Position numbers and translations under genes: made by a program
Source: an uncultured Ruminococcus sp.
GTDB taxonomy: Bacteria; Bacillota; Clostridia; Oscillospirales; Acutalibacteraceae
Direction: 5' to 3'
NCBI GenBank assembly: GCA_902773065.1
Contig: CACYDD010000270.1
Span: 1-11,789 of the forward strand
Length of the DNA: 11,789 nt
Shown here: positions 6,461-11,789 of the stretch, piece after piece
How the letters are laid out: every line of letters starts with the position of its first letter
How positions within the stretch are numbered: the stretch's first letter is position 1
Notes under the pieces: model-generated
Told to the model about the DNA's origin: nothing
The model's input: only the letters and a program-made list of their open reading frames with translations
Databases searched by the model: none

Positions 6461-7203
6461 GCTTTTCCTCCGTTCATGACTGCTTTTGCAATACCTTCCG
6501 CAATCGCCTGCTTGCCTGAAAAGGCGGTTTCGTTTTTGTTTTTGTCAATTAAAAAGCCTTCGTGTTTGTTTGCTTCAACGGTTGTGTAATCATTAGCAAG
6601 AACATAGTCACAGTCGTTTTTCACAAGAAGCCTGTGTGCCGTATCGATCAGTTCCTCATGGGAAACATTGTCAAGAAGCTTGAAGCCTACAATGACAGCT
6701 TGCGGAAGAAGCTGTCGGAACAGCGGCATGATTTTCGGGGTAGGTGAAAGGAAAATTACAGGGTTTTCTGTATTTGAGGGAATTTTATTGTATTTTTTGG
6801 TCAGGCTTTCTCTGTCAGTAAAGTAAAACAGCGTTTCAAGCCCCCCTGCCGGCTGTGCAATCGCAATAACGGTGCTTGCCGCAAGAACAGAGCGGACACG
6901 ATAATCACTGACCGCCATGCTGTGAATCACAGCATCGATCTGCTTTTCCGTGCAGATCTGATTAACAGCATTTAATAGATCATCCGTTGAAGTGATCGGA
7001 ATCAGTGTTACCTTATCGCATTTCGGAAGAACCGCATTTTTTGCGTGAATATAATAGATGTTTTTGACTTCTTCAGATTGTGCAAACTGTTCCGCAATCA
7101 GACTGCCAAGCTTTCCGGTGCCTTTGTTGGTAATGCTTCTGACACGGTCGATTTTTTCCTCCGTGCCGCCTGCGGTAATTAATATATTTTCAGGTATTTT
7201 CAT
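6457..7203 (-). CDS. coaB: Phosphopantothenate-cysteine ligase (stand-alone CoaB, type III)
   Basis: Ligates cysteine to 4'-phosphopantothenate (CTP-dependent in this bacterial stand-alone type), the step before CoaC. It has 248 residues from the chosen start. Visible motifs are ITAGGTEEKID (9-19), ITNKGTGKLG (24-33), AVSDY (97-101), the lysine loop KIPS (140-143), GFKLL (173-177) and LANDY (202-206). The closest known pattern is the separate CoaB of streptococci and enterococci, not the CoaB half of a fused CoaBC. GGAGGG lies 7 nt before the ATG at 7203, so this start is preferred over an in-frame ATG at 7245 that would extend further into the upstream gene. Its 5' end overlaps the COG0523 gene by 14 nt and its 3' end overlaps coaC by 4 nt. 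Confidence 0.95.
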   Translation of the reverse strand: MKIPENILITAGGTEEKIDRVRSITNKGTGKLGSLIAEQFAQSEEVKNIYYIHAKNAVLPKCDKVTLIPITSTDDLLNAVNQICTEKQIDAVIHSMAVSDYRVRSVLAASTVIAIAQPAGGLETLFYFTDRESLTKKYNKIPSNTENPVIFLSPTPKIMPLFRQLLPQAVIVGFKLLDNVSHEELIDTAHRLLVKNDCDYVLANDYTTVEANKHEGFLIDKNKNETAFSGKQAIAEGIAKAVMNGGKA

Positions 7204-8137
7204 GTTCTTTCCCTCCGAAAAATTGATGAATTTTATCTTTTGCAAGATTTTCTCCTATGACGATGATGATCTCCTGCCCATTTTCAATCGGTTTCAGTGT
7301 CATAGCTTTATGTGTGGCATTGAGTTCATGCCATTTGCCGTTTTCAAGAATAAATCCTTTTACCCGAAATACATCTCCGAAAGAAGGTTCACTCAGAAGC
7401 GTTTTGGCAACAGTTCCGGCTGTTTCTGAATTGATATGTGTATTCATAAAATACAACGATTGATAGCCGCTATGCTCCGCAAACTTTTTGACAAAGCTTT
7501 CGTTCCGCCAGCCGCAGGTAGAAATTTCTTCAAAATCTTTGCGATTGAATTCTGCCCAGTCCTTTGTTACAATATCACTGTCAAATCTGCGCTGACAACC
7601 GATAGACTCCAGTGCCCGATTGATATGGGAGACAGTGTTTTCAGTTTCAGCGGTGCTGACTTCCTGTGTATGACTCAGAATAATTTTTCCGGCATTGGCA
7701 CATTGAGAAGCAAGAAGATATTCCGACTGTGCAGAAAGTTCATTTTCAAGCCCTGCTTCTGCAATCGCAATGACATTGCCGATCTCATACCATCTGTCGA
7801 GCGGTTCTTCATGCAGGCAATCAAAAAATTCGTCAATATCGAAAATTCCCGACGGTTCTATAACCACCCTGTCGTAGCCGCTCATGGCAAGGGCAATTAA
7901 TTTTGTTTTGAAACGCCTTTGGTGACAGTCACGGTCACACGCACCTGCAACGGTTTCGATACCGCAGTTTTCGTCCTCCAGTTCCTGCAAAAGCATGACA
8001 TCAACATTGACAGCACCGTAGTCATTTTCGAGGATTCCCACACGACTGCCGCCATCCAGAAGATATTTTACATATTGTTTCAGGAAGGTTGTTTTTCCCG
8101 AACCTAAAAATCCTGTTATTAAGTCAATTTTAATCAT
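7190..8137 (-). CDS. CobW/COG0523 (G3E) family GTPase, variant metal-binding motif
   Basis: A P-loop GTPase of the G3E family, which includes zinc metallochaperones and CobW. The 315-aa protein has Walker A GFLGSGKTT (9-17), the switch I-like ENDYGAVNVD (38-47), Walker B-like VIEPSG (92-97) and a C-terminal CobW_C-like domain (~225-310, FRVKGFI...GKWHEL). Two features are unusual. The canonical CxCC site is replaced by C67-D-R-D-C71-H72, and the guanine-specificity NKxD position reads SHTQ (155-158). AAGGA lies 8 nt before the ATG. It is first in an operon with coaB and coaC, overlapping coaB by 14 nt. A link to metal or cofactor supply for CoA synthesis, or to another target, is inferred from position only. 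Confidence 0.9.
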   Translation of the reverse strand: MIKIDLITGFLGSGKTTFLKQYVKYLLDGGSRVGILENDYGAVNVDVMLLQELEDENCGIETVAGACDRDCHQRRFKTKLIALAMSGYDRVVIEPSGIFDIDEFFDCLHEEPLDRWYEIGNVIAIAEAGLENELSAQSEYLLASQCANAGKIILSHTQEVSTAETENTVSHINRALESIGCQRRFDSDIVTKDWAEFNRKDFEEISTCGWRNESFVKKFAEHSGYQSLYFMNTHINSETAGTVAKTLLSEPSFGDVFRVKGFILENGKWHELNATHKAMTLKPIENGQEIIIVIGENLAKDKIHQFFGGKEHENT

Positions 8138-8168
8138 AAATAAAATCCTTTGTCTTGATAGTATTTAT

Positions 8169-8177
8169 ATTATAGCA
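8169..8177 (-). promoter_or_regulatory. Extended -10 promoter of the COG0523-coaB-coaC operon
   Basis: The minus strand reads TGC-TATAAT (8177-8169), an extended -10 box. No good -35 lies 16-18 bp upstream, so the promoter may depend on the extended -10 or on an activator. AT-rich DNA upstream (8198-8230) could act as an UP element. Confidence 0.6.
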
Positions 8178-8200
8178 GAATTTTACATAGAAAGATAGTT

Positions 8201-8229
8201 ATTTTTGCTTTTATAATTTTTGCTTTTAT
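8201..8229. repeat. Tandem 14-bp direct repeat between divergent promoters
   Basis: ATTTTTGCTTTTAT occurs at 8201-8214 and again exactly at 8216-8229, separated by one base (period 15). It lies between the -10 of the COG0523 operon and the -35 of the DUF815 operon, so it could be a shared regulator site or an A/T-rich UP element. Confidence 0.85.
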
Positions 8230-8241
8230 TCGTACTGGCTA

Positions 8242-8270
8242 TTGAAAAAATCAGCGATTACTGTTATAAT
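8242..8270 (+). promoter_or_regulatory. Promoter of the DUF815 operon (extended -10)
   Basis: TTGAAA (8242-8247), a 17-bp spacer and TATAAT (8265-8270) preceded by TGT (extended -10). Near-consensus sigma-A promoter, closely matching the one before mnmE. Expected start near 8277, leader of about 45 nt. Confidence 0.8.
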
Positions 8271-8323
8271 TTTGATGTATGAAAAATTGTATTTTGTAAT
8301 TATCTGAGAAGAAGATGAATTTT

Positions 8324-9574
8324 ATGAATAAAACGAAAGAGGCAGCAATGCTGATGTCATCATTGTCGGTGTATAAGGGAATTAAAAACCGCACAGTGCC
8401 GAAGGCTTATTACGAATTGCTTTGTGCGCTTGATGAGCCTGTGCAGAGCTTTCTGGAAAAGTGGGGACAGTTTTTTGCATTGTTGTGTAAAAGAGGATAT
8501 TCCGACAGTCTGGCAAGATGTCTGAGCAAGGCGGCATTATTTGATGAAAACGCTTTTTCAAAGTCCGCTGCTGCAGGAGAGACAGAACAGCTTACGGAAT
8601 GGACAGCGGCAGCAGTCATAAGAGATATTTCCGCCATTAACAAAGCAGGAAAAATCACGGCCGAAGATATTATCAGCGATTATCGTTTCCGTGAAGAGCT
8701 TGGCAGTGTAGCAGATACCTTGCCGAGGTGGGGGACAGGTGAGCCTGTGAAGGAATTTTCGGATGCAAATACCGCTTTTGAAAAGCTTTCGGATTATTAC
8801 AGACATAATGGTTGCGGTATGTTTGCAAGGTACAGGGCATTTATCTGGAGAAACAAAAGTATCGAGCCTGTTGTGTTCCCTGACAGTATCAGTATTGATT
8901 CACTGAAAGGCTATGAACTGCAAAGAGGAACTGTAGTGGATAATACCACCGCATTTCTTGAAGGTGTACAGTGTAACAACTGCTTGTTGTACGGTGATAT
9001 GGGTACGGGCAAATCCTCAACAGTAAAAGCGATCCTTAACAAATATTATACCAGCGGTCTGAGAATGGTGGAAATGCCGAAGGATAAACTTTCCGAGTTT
9101 CCGCTTTTAGCAGAAAAAATTGCTGATATACCGCTGAAATTCATCATCTTTATCGATGATCTTTCCTTTGGTGATGATGACAGAAGCTATGCACAGCTGA
9201 AAGCAGTGCTGGAGGGAGGACTTGCAGTTCGTCCCGAAAATACACTGATTTATGCGACTTCCAACCGCAGACACCTTATTAAGGAAAACTTTTCCGACAG
9301 GGCAGGCGATGATATCCACAGAAATGATACTATGCAGGAAACATTATCACTTTCTGACAGGTTCGGACTTACTGTTAATTTCAGTAAGCCGGGCAAGCAG
9401 GAATATATTGATATCGTACAGAGTCTTGCAAAGGAAAACGGAATAGAATGTGATCAGGAATTGATCAGAGAAGCGGAGCAATGGGCACTTGCGAGAAGCG
9501 GTCGTTCTCCGAGATGTGCAAAACAGTATATCAGTTCTGTTCTTGCAAGGATAAAAAACGAGGAGGAAAATTAA
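8324..9574 (+). CDS. DUF815 family AAA-type ATPase
   Basis: A P-loop ATPase of the DUF815 group (AAA-like), whose cellular role is not established. From the chosen start it has 416 residues. Residues 1-180 form a helical, family-specific N-terminal part. The ATPase core has Walker A GDMGTGKSS (224-232), Walker B FIIFIDD (ending D278-D279), sensor-1-like ATSNRRH (Asn314), a conserved SDRF arginine (346) that could be an Arg finger, and a C-terminal sensor-2-like SGRSPR. No signal or membrane segment is visible, so it is cytosolic. A weak GAAGAAG at 8308-8314 suits the ATG at 8324 (9-nt spacing) better than the ATG at 8315 (no spacing), but both are possible. Its stop is 2 nt before the lipoprotein gene, so the two form an operon. 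Confidence 0.9.
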   Translation: MNKTKEAAMLMSSLSVYKGIKNRTVPKAYYELLCALDEPVQSFLEKWGQFFALLCKRGYSDSLARCLSKAALFDENAFSKSAAAGETEQLTEWTAAAVIRDISAINKAGKITAEDIISDYRFREELGSVADTLPRWGTGEPVKEFSDANTAFEKLSDYYRHNGCGMFARYRAFIWRNKSIEPVVFPDSISIDSLKGYELQRGTVVDNTTAFLEGVQCNNCLLYGDMGTGKSSTVKAILNKYYTSGLRMVEMPKDKLSEFPLLAEKIADIPLKFIIFIDDLSFGDDDRSYAQLKAVLEGGLAVRPENTLIYATSNRRHLIKENFSDRAGDDIHRNDTMQETLSLSDRFGLTVNFSKPGKQEYIDIVQSLAKENGIECDQELIREAEQWALARSGRSPRCAKQYISSVLARIKNEEEN

Positions 9575-9576
9575 GG

Positions 9577-10887
9577 ATGAAAAATATAAAGAGATTAATG
9601 GCGGCAGCGATCGCAGGCGTGATGATCCTGTCAGCAGCGGCTTGTTCGGATTCTTCCGCCAATGAATACCCTGTGAAAATAGCAGGTCATGTATTTGATG
9701 CAAAGCCGGAAAATGTTGTATGCCTGAGCGATTCTGTGGCGGATATCCTGATCGCTTGTGGTTATGTGGATGCGATCGTTGCCAAAACGGATGAATGTGA
9801 TCAGGAGGAGCTGGATAATGTACCGTCTGTCGGTGCGAGAGACAGTATCAGCGTTCAGAAAATTGCAAGTGTTTCTCCCGATGTGGTATTTACTGACAGA
9901 ACTGTACCCGAGGAAGTTTTAGAGGAGCTTAACGAAGACAATTATAATGTTTTGAATATGATAAGAGCGCATGACGGAAAGGAGCTTTCTATCTTATATG
10001 AAAGCATTTCTGCTGTAATGGGCGGCAATGAAACAGGAAGAGAAAGCGGTGAAAAAAAGGCAAGCAGCCTTTTGCAAAGCTTTGATGCGATGGAAAGAGC
10101 AATTCCTGACAGAGATGAAAATGAAGCACAGATCACCGCCTGCTATCTGTATGATGTTGACGGTACGGCAGCAACAGACGAGGCAATGTGCGGACAGCTG
10201 TTCAATTATGCAAAGGTTCTGAATGTCTGCGCAGCAAGCGAAACTTCACTCAATACTTCCGAAGCGATCAAGCTTTCCAACCCGAATTATATTTTCTGTG
10301 ATGTCGGTGTCAAGGATCAGATCATGAGTGATGAAAGATATAAAAGCCTTGAAGCCGTAAAGAAGAAAAGAGTTTATGAGATCGATGCCAGAACCTTTGA
10401 CCGGCAGGGCGATTCCATGACAGAGGTTTTGTCATTTATTATACAGACAATCTATCCCGAGCTGAAATCACAGACGGATGAAGAAAGCATTGAAACAACC
10501 GAAAGCTCAGAAGTTTCTGAAACTTCCAAAAAAGAAGAATCCAAAAACGAAAGCAGCAAGCAGGAGAGCAGTAAACAGGAAAGTTCCAAATCCGAAAGCA
10601 GTAAAAAAGAGGAATCCTCCAAGGTGAAGGAAGATACCTCGCTTGAGATCACCGATGATATGGCATTCGGTCAGGGCGATGAAGATGAAGCAATCAAAAA
10701 GATCCAGCAAAGACTGAAAGATCTTGGCTATGGCAAGTTTGAGGACGGAATCACAGATTATTTCGGCGAGCAGACGGCGAAGGCATTCAAAGCGTTCCAG
10801 AAAAAGAACGGACTTGATCAGGATGGTTATGCCAATGCTGATGCACTGAGAATTCTTTTCTCAGACAAAGCAAAGGCAGCGGGCTAA
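9577..10887 (+). CDS. Lipoprotein with BtuF/FepB-type substrate-binding domain fused to a peptidoglycan-binding domain
   Basis: A surface lipoprotein of 436 residues. The signal peptide (MKNIKRLMAAAIAGVMILS) leads to a lipobox-like AAAC with the lipidated Cys23. Residues ~35-297 resemble the periplasmic-binding-protein fold of ABC transporters for cobalamin, haem and siderophores (ENVVCLSDSVADILIACGYVDAIV, TDECDQ, PSVGARDSISVQKIASVSPDVVF). Residues ~298-358 are a Ser/Glu/Lys linker with KxESS repeats. Residues ~365-430 form a PG_binding_1-type domain (AIKKIQQRLKDLGYG, DYFGEQTAKAFKAFQKKNGL). AGGAGG at 9561-9566 lies 10 nt before the ATG, which I prefer to an in-frame ATG at 9481 inside the DUF815 gene. 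No ABC permease or ATPase gene is adjacent, so it may sense or scaffold rather than transport. A terminator follows. Confidence 0.88.
   Translation: MKNIKRLMAAAIAGVMILSAAACSDSSANEYPVKIAGHVFDAKPENVVCLSDSVADILIACGYVDAIVAKTDECDQEELDNVPSVGARDSISVQKIASVSPDVVFTDRTVPEEVLEELNEDNYNVLNMIRAHDGKELSILYESISAVMGGNETGRESGEKKASSLLQSFDAMERAIPDRDENEAQITACYLYDVDGTAATDEAMCGQLFNYAKVLNVCAASETSLNTSEAIKLSNPNYIFCDVGVKDQIMSDERYKSLEAVKKKRVYEIDARTFDRQGDSMTEVLSFIIQTIYPELKSQTDEESIETTESSEVSETSKKEESKNESSKQESSKQESSKSESSKKEESSKVKEDTSLEITDDMAFGQGDEDEAIKKIQQRLKDLGYGKFEDGITDYFGEQTAKAFKAFQKKNGLDQDGYANADALRILFSDKAKAAG
10543..10620 (+). repeat. Degenerate 15-bp coding repeat (KxESS linker)
   Basis: Five consecutive units encode KNESS, KQESS, KQESS, KSESS and KKEESS in the linker of the lipoprotein. 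Codons differ between copies, so the pattern is clearer in protein than in DNA. It probably makes a flexible, highly charged spacer spanning part of the cell wall. Confidence 0.8.
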
Positions 10888-10909
10888 AGGTAAATAATGT
10901 GAATAAATG

Positions 10910-10945
10910 AAGCGGTCGGTATGTAAAATATCGGTCGCTTTTCTT
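10910..10945 (+). terminator. Intrinsic terminator of the DUF815-lipoprotein operon
   Basis: Arms 10910-10922 (AAGCGGTCGGTAT) and 10928-10940 pair over 13 positions (three are G-U wobbles) around a 5-nt GTAAA loop. The right arm runs into TTCTTT. It lies 22 nt after the stop codon. The following stretch to 11085 is A/T-rich (long A and T runs at 10947-10975) and should hold the sigma-factor promoter, but I see no convincing -35/-10 pair in it. Confidence 0.85.
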
Positions 10946-11085
10946 TGAAAACTTTTTAAAATTTTTTTAAAAATTCAGACCTTTTTTCTTTTCCTTTACG
11001 TTTATATTAATGAAGGTTGAAATTTCACCGAAAACCAAAATAAAAACCGAAGAAAATGCGCAGTTTCTGCGGGGAGATGAAGACC

Positions 11086-11628
11086 ATGACAGAAAATGAA
11101 CTGATCAAAAAGCTGAAGAAGCATGACGAGTCGGCAATAGAAGAAATTATGGAACGCTATACACCTTATGTATCGACAATTATCTACAATATGTCACGAG
11201 GGAGTTTAAGCACTTCCGATATTGAAGAAACAGCGGCTGATGTGTTCTTTGTGCTGTGGAATCATTCAGATAAGGTAAAAGAAGGTTCGCTCAAGGGCTA
11301 TATCGCAAGTATTGCGAAAAGCCGTGCACTGGATAAGGTACGTGCGGCGGCTTCTTCCCAAAAAATCGTCGATATTGAAGATGTCGTAATGGCGGATGAA
11401 TACAGTCTGAATGACAATATCGATAGTCAGGTTCTTCAAAAAGACCTCGAAGATGCGCTGGGACAGTTCGGAGAGCCTGACAGGGAAATTATCGTAAGAT
11501 ATTATTATTACTATCAGACAGCACCGAAAATCGCAGAGACACTGGATTTGAAGCTTGAAGCAGTAAAATCAAAGATAAAACGAGCGAGAGCAAAACTGAA
11601 AGCGTTTCTTACAGAAAGGGGTTATTGA
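11086..11628 (+). CDS. ECF-type sigma-70 family RNA polymerase sigma factor
   Basis: An alternative sigma factor that directs RNA polymerase to a specific promoter set, typically in response to envelope or stress signals. It has 180 residues. Region 2 spans ~14-86 (AIEEIMERYTPYV, DIEETAADVFFVLWNH, GSLKGYIASIAKSRALDKVR). Region 4 with its helix-turn-helix spans ~120-176 (FGEPDREIIVRYYYYYQTAPKIAETLDLKLEAVKSKIKRARAKLK). No region 1.1 or 3 is present, as is typical for the ECF class. GGGGAG at 11071-11076 lies 9 nt before the ATG at 11086, preferred over in-frame ATGs at 11056 and 11077. It is followed after 1 nt by a probable anti-sigma gene. A run of five tyrosines in region 4.1 is unusual but follows the common RYYY pattern. 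Confidence 0.93.
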   Translation: MTENELIKKLKKHDESAIEEIMERYTPYVSTIIYNMSRGSLSTSDIEETAADVFFVLWNHSDKVKEGSLKGYIASIAKSRALDKVRAAASSQKIVDIEDVVMADEYSLNDNIDSQVLQKDLEDALGQFGEPDREIIVRYYYYYQTAPKIAETLDLKLEAVKSKIKRARAKLKAFLTERGY

Positions 11629-11629
11629 T

Positions 11630-11789
11630 ATGAAAACAAACAACATTTTTGACTATATGGAACACGATATCGAGAATATCGATGAGCAGACAGTATTAGA
11701 GGAAACAGGTGTCAAAACCGAGAATGTAAAGGAGATTTTTATGAGCAAGCTGAATTCTGAAAATAAAACTACAAAAAAGCATGGTAAGA
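11630..11789 (+). CDS. Probable anti-sigma factor, N-terminal 53 codons (3' end outside window)
   Basis: An open frame starts with ATG at 11630, 1 nt after the sigma-factor stop, with AAGGGG 8 nt upstream, and runs off the end of the window. The visible N-terminus (MKTNNIFDYMEHDIENIDEQ, then ...VKEIFMSKLNSENKTTKKHGK) is acidic and then turns basic, with no membrane segment yet. Genes placed directly after an ECF sigma factor are usually its membrane-anchored anti-sigma partner, and a basic stretch before a transmembrane helix would fit. The identification is by position only; I see no zinc-binding HxxxCxxC motif in the visible part. Confidence 0.6.
   Translation, partial: MKTNNIFDYMEHDIENIDEQTVLEETGVKTENVKEIFMSKLNSENKTTKKHGK

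Noticed and set aside
7436..7900. 154-aa open frame on the plus strand
   Set aside because: Antisense to the COG0523 GTPase, whose motifs are unambiguous.
9481..9576. Upstream in-frame ATG for the lipoprotein gene
   Set aside because: It lies within the DUF815 gene and would bury the signal peptide; AGGAGG and the lipoprotein signal support 9577.
11027..11051. Repeated ACCGAA upstream of the sigma factor as an ECF promoter or operator
   Set aside because: Only six bases repeated 19 bp apart in A-rich sequence, with no matching ECF -35/-10 pair.

Overview
The window looks like a chromosomal segment from a low-to-moderate-GC, anaerobic Firmicute of the gut or rumen type, most like Ruminococcus and relatives (Oscillospiraceae). 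This rests on the family types (stand-alone type III CoaB and CoaC, a cytosolic Cu/Zn-SOD-like protein, repeat-rich secreted Ig-like/FnIII proteins), strong AGGAGG-like ribosome binding sites and sigma-A promoters with extended -10 boxes. It is recognition from sequence, not a database result. No rRNA, tRNA, CRISPR array, insertion sequence or prophage gene was seen.

Left part (1-3020). The 3' part of serS (seryl-tRNA synthetase) is followed after 5 nt by an unrecognised 106-aa protein. A perfect 18-bp dyad then overlaps a strong promoter for mnmE (tRNA U34-modifying GTPase), which stands alone without mnmG. mnmE converges, 9 bp apart, on a minus-strand Cu/Zn superoxide-dismutase-like gene that has all metal ligands but no signal peptide.

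Middle part (3020-8140), all on the minus strand. A 722-aa secreted protein has a beta-rich N-terminal domain, three Ig-like repeats and a C-terminal FnIII domain. Next is a tiny secreted Ser/Asp/Asn-rich 61-aa product. A compact operon of three overlapping genes follows: a CobW/COG0523-type GTPase with altered metal-binding and G4 motifs, coaB (phosphopantothenate-cysteine ligase) and coaC (phosphopantothenoylcysteine decarboxylase). The last two carry out consecutive steps of coenzyme A synthesis.

Right part (8140-11789), plus strand. A divergent intergenic region carries two opposed extended -10 promoters and a tandem 14-bp direct repeat. It drives a DUF815 AAA-type ATPase and, 2 nt downstream, a lipoprotein that fuses a BtuF-like substrate-binding domain to a peptidoglycan-binding domain through a Ser/Glu/Lys linker. 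A terminator closes this pair. An ECF-type sigma factor and the first 53 codons of a probable anti-sigma factor finish the window.

The best candidates for undescribed biology are the DUF815 ATPase / wall-binding lipoprotein pair and the variant COG0523 GTPase translationally coupled to CoaB-CoaC. Both are inferences from gene order and motifs.
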